Positions 47,895-60,540 are shown, numbered from the stretch's first letter. The stretch is 64,000 bases of DNA from Henckelia pumila (GCF_033568475.1 NW_027331831.1:2666001-2730000); one strand, 5' to 3'. Translations and numbers: made by a program. Notes: generated by a model from the letters alone, not told the origin.

Positions 47895-50057
47895 GTGTTC
47901 ACTTCAGAGTCGAAATCCCACTAAGATTTCGAGGTATTTTTCAACTCTGGTGGCCAGCTGCAGGCAGGCACAGATTAGTTTTGTCGGAATCTGTGTTGCA
48001 GTTTTTTAAGCAAAGGGCAGCAACTTTTGACTTTTTTTATGCTCATTTCACGCACATCCCATCACCGATTTAATGTTTGTGTATTTTACACACAATGTAT
48101 GATATATATATATTAATCTTTGCGAAGTTTAATTTCGATTTGTTTATGTATTAGTAATCTTTTGCATACATTGTATAACAAGTAAATATCGAATAAATAG
48201 AATTTTTTAATCATTTATCCTGATTATTTAACTACATTTAGAAAGTTAGTTATTATACATTAACCAAAAAGTTAATTGAAAGACAAATTTTGGCTGGTAT
48301 TTTTATAAAATAAAAGTACCCGTTTATTTAGTTTTGACTTGTGTTTACATTTGAGGTGAAACTAACCAACGGTCAACAGAGTTAGATTTTCAAAATTATT
48401 CTCTATATCAAATTTCTTTTAAAAAAATATTATTAATGTTATTTTTGGAACATATATATATGTGAGATTCTTAATTAGGTTAAGACTGAAATGAAGTGGT
48501 AATTAATTAAACTAAAGTAAGCTAAAAGATGTGCTTAGAGAGGTGCAGAATCTTGATATACATGCAGTGTTGTAATTGGAGGCGCGAGGGCCGTTAGACT
48601 TAGACCTCATCGTTTCGTGTGTCTAAGCGGTTGAATTTTTCCATGTCTAATTATTGAATTTTTCCATGCCTAATTATATATAATCATGCCTGAATGAATA
48701 ATTAAATATATATTATTTAAGTTTATTATATTTTGAATATAAAGTGTATAATATATTGATAATTAGAGTTTTTTTTAAAAAACAAATTTGATGATTTTTT
48801 ACCATCCTGAATTCCTGACTCAGACCGCCTTCTGAAGCATCTTAAAGCAAAGGCGATGCAGTCGATAGCTACCTACAGCCGGACATTGTTTAAGCGACTT
48901 GACCGTCATTTAGAACGTTGTATATAGTGGTGCAAACGAATCGAGTAAGTTAGTGAGCTTTACGAGCTCGCTCGATAAATATTTGATTCGTATTCGAGCT
49001 TATCGAACTCGAGCCGAATTCGAACATTTTTTCGAGCCGAGCTCGAGCCAAAATTATTATGTTCGATAGTTCGCAAATAGTTCGCGATCTTTAATATTTA
49101 ATTAATATAATATAATTATATAATAAATATATACATTTCGAACTTTATCGAACATTTCGAGTTTTTCGAACCATAATATCCGAGCAATAGTTCACGAATA
49201 GGTTCGAATATTTCGAGCCGAACTCGAAATCAAACTTCATTTCGAGCCGAGCTCGATCCAAAATATTTGAAATTATCGAGTTTCGAATCGAGCTCGAACA
49301 TACTCTTATCGAGCCGAATTCGAGTATTAAAATTTTATCATTATTCGGCTCGATTCGATTCATTTGCACCCCTACCCCTAGGTGAATACAACAATTTTTT
49401 AAAACAAAATTCAAAACAGAGTGCCGACTAAAATGGAACCAAGCTTATATACATAATTATGATTCTTAAAGTAACACTACTCCTCTTCCCGAAGTGAACA
49501 TCAAATTTATTTTCGTTTTTAATACAACACTAGTGTATTGATGCACACGATATGTGCTTGTATATTGCTTTTTTATTAATGTGAATTAAAAATTATCAAG
49601 GAACTAAATTGCAATTATAAAAATTACCGAGAAACTAAAATGCGATTTAAAATATTGAAATTTTGAAAAAAAAAATTAAGAAAGATCAATTTTTGTAAAA
49701 TAGAAGATGGATGATGTCTAAGGGAGAGATTCTTTATGTATAAAAAAAAATAAACATAAAATAGTAAACAATACTTTGGTATAAAGTTCTGTATATTATA
49801 AACATATAAAAATAATTAATATCGTATAAAATATTGGAATATATTCTAAAAGATGAATTCCCATATACATATATATAATTATGTATTGCCAGAAAACTAA
49901 TAAATGAATACTGGAAGCACAATATGTAAAAGAGCAAAACGGAGAATGCTTTCAAAAAAAAAGAAAAAAGAAAAAAAGAGCAAAACGCAGAAACGATTCA
50001 ATTTCTATTAATTCTAATTGAAATCGACGTTTCACACAGTCCATTTCTCTTACATAT
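47895..50057. other. Spacer: glycosyltransferase promoter and repeats
   Basis: The first 200 bases are the likely leader and promoter of the minus-strand glycosyltransferase. A repeat-like stretch without clear ends spans about 48575-48920. The CGAGCTCGA palindrome follows at 48926-49374. The remainder to 50057 is AT-rich and should include the 3' untranslated region of the zinc-knuckle gene. Confidence 0.4.
48926..49374. mobile_element. Palindromic element with CGAGCTCGAGCC core
   Basis: The ends TAGTGGTGCAAACGAATCGA and TCGATTCATTTGCACCCCTA are inverted repeats with a few mismatches. Both halves are strings of degenerate TTCGAGC, CGAACTCGAG and AATTCGA motifs on either side of a pure-AT centre (about 49095-49135). 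No target duplication is visible. An incidental frame crosses it on the minus strand and is not a gene. Confidence 0.6.
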
Positions 50058-52441
50058 TCAACCAACAAAACTGACCACTTTAGTTCTCTGCTTATTATCG
50101 GATTTTACACTCTTATCTTTCTCATCAGAAACCTGAACAGCCGCCATGAAGTCATCTTCAAGGTCGTCTCCACTAACAAACCTGGTGATCCGATTAGGCC
50201 TTTCTTGAATCTCAGCTGCTAAAACACGGCGATTAGCGAAAGGCAAGAGAGCATATGCATGCAAATGTCACATATATAAATATAATTGATGTATAAGTTT
50301 TAGTTATTTCAACTTCCATATCATAACAGCTGAACCAATGAGTAAGAAAATATAGCTTTCTTTGATTATGCTTCAACTTCTTTCTGAAAATTCAAGAAAA
50401 CAGAAAAAAGTTGTTTTTTCCACGATAGAATATAAGATAGAAAGCTGTATCTGTTTCCATTTCAAAAACACTTTAAAATCCAGCTTACTGAAACTATTAA
50501 ACTAAATAATTCTGCATCCAAAAACACGGTCCAAAATGTATAATTCTTTGAGATATTCTCACCGATCTAAGACCGGTTGATCCGATCAACACCTTTAGTG
50601 AAAATTAAATTTTTCCATCAGTCTCGCAAAACTGACCTATGAGACGGCCTCAGGAGTTTGTGTGCATCAAGAATATAATCAACACAGGCAAATTGGCCAA
50701 TTTAGCTCCTTTTCATCAAGACAAGATATTTGAAACTCAACCAATGTGTGATACACATCTTTATCGGTGGTAAAAATATTGAACACCCATGGCAAGCATA
50801 GTAATGGCATATCAATGTAACATAGTTTCAGCATGCACTCATACACACTGTACTTACATGAATTACTGGATATCCGAAAACCTTTAGAAGTTTGGCTGTG
50901 TTTATTAGGACAATCTTTGGCCAGATGCGTGACACCGCCACAAATTTTACAGCACCCACCCTGCACAAACATTTTGCAAAACACCGAAAACTTATTAGCC
51001 CCATAACTTGCAGAGTGGTGTCAATAGATGCAAAACTGAGTGTAATATAGTTAGGTCATCAAACAAATCCCATTAGATTTTTTTATTATTTTTTTTGGGG
51101 GGTGGGGCGAAATTGGCAAGAAGAATGGGGAGGCTGAGATGAAGATTATTTTGACTTCTATGATTTCACCAAAATCATTTTTTTTTCCTTTTTAATTCGA
51201 AGACTTCTCATGTTGGGATGGTGGTGGTGGGGCGAAATTGGCGAGAAGAATGGGAAGGCTGAGATGAAGATTATTTTGACTTCTATGATTTCACCAAAAT
51301 CATTTTTTTTTCCTTTTTAATTCGAAGAGTTCTCATGAAGAAGTTTGTTGAAGGTATTAGCAAATAGTAAGGAAGCGCCAAGGGTCAATCAAAATGGTGG
51401 TTTTACTTATCATAAGCAAGAAAACCAGTTCCTTATTCAGAAAGATGATGGAAAAAATGGCAAATTATGTCACAGCATCATGAGTCAATCATGCATCTTC
51501 GTTTGTGTCATTATAAAGAGAATGTACCTTTGGATAGATTCCATGAGTATTCTTAGGACAATTTTTACTCAAGTGCCCAGACTCATTGCATATAAAGCAA
51601 TTCGCGTATCTAGTTCCTCCTGTGACATCAAAACTGAAGTTCAGAAGACCTTTCCCAAAACCTAGGCCGCACAGACGAGCCAACTTTTAATAAAGTTGGA
51701 ATTTACATCCAATCACATGATTTAAAATGAATCAGTACAATCGAGTTAAAATTCTGTATGTATATCTCCACAAATTTGAAACAAAGCGGGACACCACCAA
51801 ATTATTCTCTTAGACCTGGTCATGATTGTATCCCTACCTCAATTACAACATGAAATCTACGGCATGGCTGCAAAAATCATCTAATACTGATCAATAGAAA
51901 TCTAGGCGCCGAGATTATAAGTCAATTCAGGTAATTATATCTGGAAATAATGGGGGATGCACATAATTAAGTCTGAAGGGAGAATATTTACCATCTTGAA
52001 GAGGATACGGACATTTATCCAGCGAATGTCCCATTTCTCCACAATTGTAACACAATTTCCTGTCAACGGACTCTTCGTCCTTGTTAGGGCAATTCTTTAG
52101 ACTGTGGCCACGATGCCGACAGAACAAACATATCTACATCAGTAAAAAAATTAACTAGTGTCAAGGATAGTACATTTCCTTCACGTAGTAAATGCCCAAC
52201 AAAATATTCATACACTAACTAAGAAGAGGGAGCAGAATATAGCAATTTAGAGTTAAAAAAAAGAGCTAAAAATCTCCAAAAATATATACATACAACATTA
52301 ATGGAAGTTTCAGTAAAAACAATAGAAAAAGAAAAGAAGTAAACACAAACTTATTTTTGGTCAATAGAACGCAAAAGCTCCTCAAAAACAATTACAGAAA
52401 CAATAAACCCAAGGGAATGAACTGGCAAGCATTATAACACA

Positions 52442-52472
<31 letters not shown>

Positions 52473-52848
52473 GAAATACAGATACCCAAATCCTTGGCCA
52501 TCGAGTACCCAGATACCAAAATCCAAAACATAATCAAACAAAAAAATTAACCTTATTCCTTTCCCACTCCATTTTTTTGGGGCAACTTTTAGCAATGTGG
52601 TCAGGCGCTTTGCATATGTAGCAGCTCTCGCCGGGCTTCATGCCAGCAACTCTAAGTGGGTGCCTTTTGTACGAAGACTTCTTCGGCTTATTCGGATCAA
52701 TGGGTTTCAACTTCTTGCGTTTGAATTTGCCATACTTCTTCTTTACCTTGTTTGGGTCTTTCGGCGGCGTTGGCTCCGGCTTAGGGAAGAGTTCTGGGTT
52801 CGAATCCTTGAAGCGTTTCCGCGCCGATCTTTGCCTTTGGCTCACCAT
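50058..52848 (-). CDS. Protein with five CCHC zinc knuckles
   Basis: The exons 52552-52848, 51992-52133, 51528-51619, 50858-50960 and 50058-50218 splice to 264 residues. A very basic N-terminus (1-70, KKKYGKFKRKKLK) likely gives nuclear or nucleolar targeting. Five C-X2-C-X4-H-X4-C knuckles follow: CYICKAPDHIAKSC, CLFCRHRGHSLKNC, CYNCGEMGHSLDKC, CFICNESGHLSKNC and CKICGGVTHLAKDC. The tail is acidic then basic. The architecture resembles ZCCHC9-type RNA-binding proteins tied to rRNA processing and the exosome; I infer the role from that resemblance only. It is divergently paired with RPC3, 524 bases away, which suits two growth-linked nuclear genes sharing a promoter. Intron 3 contains a 125-bp tandem duplication. 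Confidence 0.9.
51101..51336. repeat. 125-bp tandem duplication in zinc-knuckle intron 3
   Basis: The units 51101-51225 and 51226-51336 both start GGTGGGGCGAAATTGGC and end in a TTTTTAATTCGAAGA...TTCTCATG tract. Only a few bases differ, so it is recent. Confidence 0.8.
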
Positions 52849-53372
52849 TCCCTTCTTCTTTCAAGGATTCCGCTACTTCTACTGTGGAGTTCGAAATCAA
52901 GAATTGAATTGAAGGCTGTGAAGTGGGAAGGGTTTGCGAAGGAGAAATCAGAAATCTTCGTTAAGATGAAGATGGGCTGGATTGACTCGGAAGCCCATGT
53001 CCCAGGACAGAAAGAGCCCAATACTTAGTCAACCCATTTATCCAAGTGGTCCAGGGCAGAAAAAGCCCTACCAAGACAACCCATCTAATAATCCCAATGG
53101 CCCATGAGAGGGAAGCTCAATACCAAGTCAACCCATCTAAATATCCCAATGGACCATGACAGGAAAAGCCCAATACGAAGTCAACCCATATAAATATCCC
53201 AATGGCCCATGACAGGAAAAGCCCGTACCGAGTCAACCCAACATCTAATTATCCCAATGGCCCAGGACATGAAAAGCCCAATATCTATCCAACTCATCAA
53301 ATTCTCGACCCAGCCTATGATTAACAAAAAAACACAGACGCATCTTCTTCCTTGTCGTGGCCTGCAGCTGCA
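52849..53372. promoter_or_regulatory. Shared divergent promoter of the zinc-knuckle and RPC3 genes
   Basis: These 524 bases separate two start codons facing away from each other. The first about 100 bases are the zinc-knuckle leader. From about 52985 to 53300 lies a minisatellite with units starting near 53028, 53075, 53127, 53180, 53232 and 53287, a period near 52. Each unit carries GTCAACCCA, ATCCCAATGGCCCA and AAAGCCCAAT. GGCCCA/AAGCCCA are site II (TCP-binding, TGGGCY) elements known from promoters of ribosomal and other growth genes, so the array multiplies them on both sides. Function is inferred. Confidence 0.7.
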
Positions 53373-56300
53373 ATGGTGTCGCCGCATGGAATTCTACTAG
53401 CGAATCACATAATATCTTCTTTTTACGGAGATCAGTGCTCGGTGACCACTTATCTGATTTCCCACTATCAGTTTCATTCTCCCCCGCTCTGTTTTCGATT
53501 CTAATTTTTACGTTTTCTGCAATTTTTTGGCTTTGCAGAAAGTTTGCGACTGTTTATTGCGCCGAGGAGCCATATCCCTAGCTCAGATAATGCGATACAC
53601 GGAGCTCAGCAAAGAGAGTGTCGTGAACTGCTTGCGTGTTTTATTCAACCAAAATTGTGTCCAACCCTTCGCAATTCAGCAGGAAGGTATAAGTGGCGAC
53701 CATTTAAATTCATAGCAGTAGTTTTTTTGGTGAATTCTTTGTATTACGCTTGAATGCGAAATGTTTAGGGCCATGCGGATGTAGGGGCTAACTTGTTTTT
53801 AAAAAAGTTTAACTTTTTCTTGTTTGAGGGAGATTATTGGTCCTCTCCCGGAATTTGGTGGCATTGTTTTGAATATTAGTACACTGTATGTTAGGGATCA
53901 AATAGTTATGGTATTCACGAGAAGACTAAAAGTTAGATAATTTTAGTTGCTGGACTCGTTATTATAAGCTTTCCACTAGCAGGAGTTATTTTTTTATTGC
54001 TTGTTGGTTATGATTGATCGTTAAATGTTCTTTTGGGTCAAGTAATGTTTTGATTCTTTTAAATTTTAGGTGGTCATCGTGAGGTGCCAACTATTGTCAC
54101 ACAGTATATTGCCTTGTTTGACAACATTATTCACAAGTCGAGGGCTCATAAATTTATGCAAATCGTATCGGAGGAGCTAGGAAGTGATGTGAGTATTGTT
54201 TGTAGTGATTTTTTTCTGGTTAATTTGTTGTTGCACTTGTGCCTTCTGGTGTTGAAGTTGGTTTCTGGAGCTATTGATTAATTGCTTTTTGATACAGTGT
54301 GAGAAAATTTTTGATGGGCTGATTCAGCATGGAAGGCTTTCTCTTAATAGAATAATTGAGAGGAATGAGCAGACCACGGGTAAATCATGTATTATAAAAA
54401 TATATTTTGATGTTTATTTTTATGACGGATCTATTGTTAACTCTTGCGGTATTTATCAATTTATTGTTGCAATTACTTGGTGGCAACTTCAGGCTGTTCA
54501 ATCTGAAAATGGATTGATAATAATTTCTGAAATCGTTGACCACCTACCATCTGCACTTTTTTATAGAGTTGTTGGTGACAATGTGATCATGGGTGCTTTT
54601 TTGGCATCTTTGCAATTCTAAAGTTAGATAGATGGTGAGGGATTTAGGCCTTGGTTTTTGGAATTAGAATAAAATATCTAATTTCATTAGACTATAAGCG
54701 TGCTTCAGTTTGATATTTCTTTTACTCATGTACTCCCTGGCAAAGTTTTTAAACAAAACTTATATATCAAATTATCGATCTTATGTAATAGAAATGTGGG
54801 GGTTAACATAAGTTGAATGCATCACCCTTGATTTTGAAACTTTTTAAATAATCTGCCTTGGTTCACTTGTCAGGAAACATCTTGTTAAGCATTTAAGAAC
54901 CACTTCACTTTTTCTCTAAACTATTGCAGGAATGTCTGATGTTCTGGCTGTAAAAGAAAGCTTCAACAGGCTTCTGAATTTCAGATTTATTGAACGATGT
55001 CCTAAACCTGAGCCATTTCTTGCGCCACCTTCTGACGAAGAACCTCCTGCGAAGAAACGTGGTGCCAGGAAAGGCAAGGTAATCGTTTGCTGACTGGCCA
55101 GTTCACTAAAAACACAGTATCACTTGTACAAATATAGAGGAAGCAATCACTTCCTCCAATTGTTCGCATTTTTATGGATGATTTCCTATGTCATAACATA
55201 GGCTCAACTTAACTAGAAATATAAGGCAATGCCGATGGATAGCAGGATAGGAAATTCATGATTTCTGCTTCAAATATTTTTACAGGTAGGACTGCTCAAT
55301 GATTCTAAACAATTCAATAAACGTTGATCATTCTGTTTTATGTTCCCCTCAAAATTAGTTATTCCCTGAAGTTCTTCCTCATGCAATAAAATAGAGCTTT
55401 AAGCTGTAGTTGGTCCATTATCCATATAATGTATATGAATTTTAATTCTTGTCTCAGATTTGTTTATTATTTTATTTTGTTAGGGAGATTGGTTAGACGT
55501 AGGTTATATCCTTGATATGTACATTTTATTAATGAAATTTGTTTCTCAGGATCACATCAGAAAAGCTTAGTTGACTGGTGTTGTGCATGTTTTAGAGTAT
55601 AATCAAGTAATGGTTCAGATGATGATGCACTGTTTCAGTTGTTCAGTTGTAATTTCATTTGTTTGAGAGCACTAATATGCAGAGTTGGTTGTTCCTGTAT
55701 AGCTTCTCCTTGGAAACTTTTGATGTTGTTGTGTGGTTAATTCCGAACTAGTTTGTAGAGACTGAAGAACTAGTTGACAAGTTAGTGCTTGTTGTGTAAT
55801 AACAGACTGAAGAAGAGCAGACAGTAGAGCAGGTTGTTTTGGAAGCAGCTACTCCAATGGAGTCATTAAGATTCTTAGCGGACATAGACTCTGCTTCTGA
55901 AGAAAAAAATGAAGAAAGTCATGCAAGAGTGACACTTGGGAAGAAGGTTCGTGTGCTACCCTGTTTTTGAAATTTTTTTAAAAAATTTTGATCGAGTTTT
56001 GATAAATATATATATATATTTGATTAAGTAGCGTAAAAAAGAGGCTATGATGCCTGATGAAGATTTGATGGGTGCTGCTGAAAAGAAAGAAGTTATTTGG
56101 CGTGTGAACTACGAAGAATTTGTACGACGTTTGAGGGCCAAGGTTTGTTGTAATGGTTACTTCTATGCTTGGTGCCTATGGTTCAGTCTCATTTGATCAG
56201 GGATGCAACATTTGATAAAAGTTGTTAAGCTTTATGAATTGTATTTCTCTAATAAGAATCCATCGTGATTTATAATTGCATATTCTCTTAAGTATTTGAT

Positions 56301-59300
56301 TCTTTGCATTTGTGGTTTAGACTTGCATTTCGTACGTAAAAACAAGACTGAATGTTGAGGCTTCGATTGTGCTGAGTGCAATTTTGGAGCTAAGTAAAAA
56401 CTCTGCTGTCAGGAAGAAAGCTCAAGAATCAGGTAATTGACCCCTGGTTTTCATTCTCAAGTCTACTTAATCCAATGTTGTTGCTCATCTTATCCGTGCT
56501 TGGTAGTTACTCTAAGGAATTATATCCACTGTGGGACCATGTTGAGTTTCTTTCCTTTTGCCTCTAGTGTACCTTTAGAAATCCATCACTAAAGTTTGGT
56601 CTTAAAAATGATCTGAAGATAATTCAGGTTATGCATTGCTGGTAGTTGATTTCCAAAGCACAAAGACATAGGTGGTTGTGAACTTGGCTTCTATCTGTTC
56701 AGATTTATACGACCAGAACATATGTTCGATAACTTGCATCCCTCTTCCACTTTCAATTGTTCCTCGCTATATACTCTTTAGCTTTCGGCTTTCGCAACAT
56801 TAAATTGCAGTCGATTGCAGAATTTGCTTTGATAAATGTCATTCAGGGGAGAACCCTTAAGAAAGACTCGGAGAGTGATTTCTCTCGCCTCTTAGAAAAC
56901 ACCTAGAGAAATAGTATAATGAATAACAAACTCCCTGAACATATGCTTTCTTCTATTTCCACTATAGAGAATAGATAAGCCTTTAAAATTGGGTTCAATT
57001 TGTTTAGCCCCATAGCTAGGCCTAGCCAAATGACAACTGTTCAACTCCTCTTGAGTTGCTTGGATAAAGTGTTTAGTTTAATCTATTCTGTCATGGCTCG
57101 TGTGTCCCATTAACTTTTATTTTCCCTACTGGTGCATCTAGAACTATGTAGTTGGTGTGGGTGAATTATGAACACTTTAAATGTTGATTGGTGATCTTTT
57201 GGCTTTTGCATGATGATGCTTAGTTTATTGAGATCTCTTCTACTGTGTAATTGAACTTGATGTTCCACTTGGTGAATTCTCACCAGTCTGAATATAATTT
57301 CCAGTTGATCTATCAGTAAATGCTATTTATGATGAGGTGATTAAAAAGGATGGTGGTCTTGGTATGGATTTCGATCGTATTAGAGCTTCACTTTCCCAGC
57401 TTGGCAGTACACGCTCATCAGCAGATGGTGAAACTTATAGTATTGGTATGGACATACTCTTTGTGCTACTTTCTGGTGCAGTCATCAAATGTTCACATAT
57501 CAGCAGTTGTTTATCCCTTGCGTTTTAATGCACTCACTGGCTTCACCCTTTTCCTCTCTCAACAGATTTGAAGGGCATCACTGAAAAGGCTCAAAATGAA
57601 GAGGTCTGTTATTTTCCTCCATATTCTTGGCTTCTTTTGTGTATGCAGCATCTAATATTAATTGCAATATTTTATAGGTGGAGTCGGTGGTATTGAAGAG
57701 ATACGGGAGGGAGGCCTACAGGATATTCAGATTACTTTCGAAGGCTGGTTATCTTCTTGAGACTGATAAGGTAACCCTAATAGAGTATTATTTCGACGCT
57801 TTTCATTTGGCATGCTAATTTCTACACTGGAGTTGTCACTCAATGTCAAAATATTTATCACTGCACTGATTCATTGACTTGGAACATTCAACTGTTTCCG
57901 AAAGGTGGATTGCTCTTATCAGACCATTTTGGCATGTAATTTTCCATAAGCTGTTCTCATTTTGTAGCGACCGATACCTATATTATGTACTTGAGACACT
58001 TTCTCTTGGATAGAGTTATAGCAGTTGGCTAGGATGAGAGATTTGGATTATTAAGACATTTAATGTCAACTCATGTATTTTATGATTGGAATTGAATCTG
58101 CTCAACAGTTTTCACTGATTCAGCATTAACTTCATAGTCTTTTTTATGTGGTTTTTGCTGGAAAATGTTAATTTGTTATTATGATCTCTGATTCCCTTTT
58201 CTACTTGGGACAGTAAACTTCTTTCCATGTTATAAATTGTGAGATAGAGTAGAATATTGTTTTATGGTCTTGTTGGAAGGAAAAATGATGGTAGATTTGA
58301 ATTGTTTAACTATTCCGGTCAAAACAAAAAAATGACTAGATTTAAGCTGATTTAGGGGAAATGTTTCTTGTGGAGCATCTGATATTTTAACTTCTGTAGA
58401 TTTCAGATGACACATTTGTTGAGAAGAAAGATACACTCAAGATTTTATACAAGCTTTGGAAGGATGATTTTTTGGACATGGAGGTAACATTAATAGCATT
58501 ATCATTATTCCAGAATATGCCTCATGTTTAGGCTAGGCATTGATGCAATTCGATTCCATGAAGGCAGCCTTGGATTATTATTTTGTGAAGTTTCACAGAT
58601 AATAGCATTATCATTATTCCAGAATATGCCTCATGTTTAGGCTAGACATTGATGCAATTCGATTCCATGAAGGCAGTCTTGGATTATTATTTTGTGAAGT
58701 TTCACAGATAATATTCAAAGATTCGACCAAAACGAATGTACATATAATGAAACATTACTTGGTAATTGCTCTTGGCTGCTGGCAATCTGTGGCACCAGTC
58801 TCTACCAGATGTGCTCAAGAATGCGGTTAGATGTGACAATGTTAACTGGTGAAATTGCAGATATGTAAGCTTCAATCAGAAAGAAAAACAAGGGACTATA
58901 GATGTACTGGATTAGTTTTTATGGGTGACATTTTTACCGTTGAGATGCTTTGGAGAAAATAATGTTTGTGTTGGAAATGGAAGAACTTTGAATTCATTTT
59001 TAATATTTTGCAGAAAGTTTCGTTAAATGGATCTAAACTCTCTGTATTGCTGCTGTGGAGAGTAAGTAAGCAACCCCTTTTTGAAAAATTTCGCGATGAA
59101 ATGTACCATGCCGCTTTAAATGTTCGGCTAAGAATCATACATGAAGAAGAGCAGGCAAAAGAGGTAAAATTTTATCAGCTTTTCATCCTTATGTTTTTAG
59201 GAAGAAACTGATCGTTTGTCCCCATGATACATGCCGTGGCAGGTTCTTCATTTACCAAGAGAAAAGCTGGTTGGAGAACTGGAGAAAAAATATAGACGAT

Positions 59301-59377
59301 ACTTTAGAATTGTGGTTATTTTGGAATCTTCGTTGATAAATCTTGATGATGCTATCATTCTTTTTCATAGTTTTTGA
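53373..59377 (+). CDS. RPC3: DNA-directed RNA polymerase III subunit RPC3 (RPC82)
   Basis: Fourteen exons (53373-53441, 53539-53686, 54070-54188, 54298-54379, 54930-55078, 55806-55946, 56032-56142, 56321-56432, 57305-57445, 57566-57603, 57678-57770, 58400-58483, 59014-59163, 59243-59377) join without a break to 523 residues. RPC3/C82 is part of the C82-C34-C31 subcomplex that opens promoters and recruits TFIIIB for tRNA and 5S transcription. The sequence shows the N-terminal winged helix (MVSPHGILLANHII to LFNQNCVQPFAIQQ), a second one from CEKIFDGLIQHGRLSLNRI, an acidic linker (SDEEPPAKKRGARKGK, then SASEEKNEES), the conserved IWRVNYEEFVRRLR, and the C-terminal DEMYHAALNVRLR and LDDAIILFHSF. 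The initiator is the ATG after the repeat-rich divergent promoter. The Arabidopsis homologue is At5g23710 from memory. Confidence 0.92.
58491..58708. repeat. 109-bp tandem duplication in RPC3 intron 12
   Basis: The units 58491-58599 and 58600-58708 differ at two positions (GGCTAGGCATT/GGCTAGACATT and GGCAGCCT/GGCAGTCT). It lies right after exon 12 and spares its splice donor. Confidence 0.9.
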
Positions 59378-59698
59378 ATAACGCTATTTATCCATCATTG
59401 TGCATTTCTCCGACATATGAACAAATCTTTTATTTTCTATTTTTTGCTCTACAATTTCACATATTGGATGGTATGTCATTATATATTTTATGTAACTCTT
59501 AACTTTGGCATCTTGAATTCTTAATGTGTATTTTGATAAACTAAAAATACCCTCTTTCAAATTACAAAAACATTTTATTTTTATTTATTAAAGAAAGTAT
59601 AAAAACTTATCTTAGTAAATATGTAGTTTATATAAAACTATCATATCTTAATATATATATTTTTTTTTCTTTATTTATATTTTTCAATGTTAAAATAA

Positions 59699-59901
59699 GG
59701 GCAATTTGCTCAAAAATCTCCAAATGCAAATATGTTTTGCTTTGAGATTCCTAGTCATAAAATGTGGTACAAAACAATACAAGATATGGTACAAAATCAT
59801 ACAACATGTGATACAAATTAACAATAAATGTGGTACAAAAAAGTGGCTAGGGAGTACAGAGCAAAACATGTTTGCATTGGAGATTTTTGAGCAATTTGCA
59901 C
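59699..59901. mobile_element. Mutator-like MITE (203 bp)
   Basis: GGGCAATTTGCTCAAAAATC and GATTTTTGAGCAATTTGCAC are inverted ends; the arms continue for about 55 bases. The exact 9-bp repeat TTAAAATAA flanks it at 59690-59698 and 59902-59910. The centre is four degenerate copies of TGTGGTACAAAA. Confidence 0.8.
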
Positions 59902-60323
59902 TTAAAATAATCATCTCATCATAAAATAAAAAAAAAATCATTATAAAAACATTATAAAGTTCTAAATTTTAATATATGTAGAAAATTTTAGAATCTTGAA
60001 AATGCTCCTTGCATTTTTTTAGCCTTATATATTATTTATTTAATGAAAATTAGATTTACATTAAAAAAAGTAAAAAAATTATTTAAAATGCAAAATTTTT
60101 AATTTAATTTTTATTTTTCAATTTTAATTATAAATTTCTTAACAAGCATATTTATATTTTGAAAAATCGATTAGACACGCACACGTTTGCATGTCGGGTT
60201 GGTGCATAAATTGATGGTGGAACAATGTTAATTATAAATGTGCTTGAATAGAACGAATCAATAAAAGAATTTCTGCACATTAAAAAAATGATGCTGAGAT
60301 AGAACGAATCAATAGACAACTTA

Positions 60324-60540
60324 GGGAGTATTGGTGATTATGATTCTCCAAAAGTAATTCTAATAAAAATTTTAGTTATAAAATCACTATAATCACTTAT
60401 TTATCAAACACTACTCAACTTTGATTTTTAGATTTTCACTTTTGTTTTCAAACACTACCAACTTTTTGTTTATCTTCACTTTTTTACGATCTATAAATCT
60501 AATCGCTTCTACAAAAGCATAATATATTGCAAATACTCCC
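60324..60540. mobile_element. Tourist-like MITE, shortened copy
   Basis: GGGAGTATTGGTGATT and ATATTGCAAATACTCCC are the ends. The interior TGATTCTCCAAAAGTAATTC, ATCACTTATTTATCAAACAC and TTTTCAAACACTACCAAC match the 33484 copy, with about 120 bases of its left part missing. The flanking triplets are TTA and TAG, so one has mutated. Confidence 0.65.

Noticed and set aside
48575-48920. Possible MITE starting TGTTGTAATTGGAGGCGCGAG
   Set aside because: No convincing inverted ends or target duplication could be defined, so it is mentioned only as repeat-like sequence.
49145-49414. 89-residue minus-strand frame
   Set aside because: Falls within the CGAGCTCGA palindrome and mirrors its degenerate repeats.
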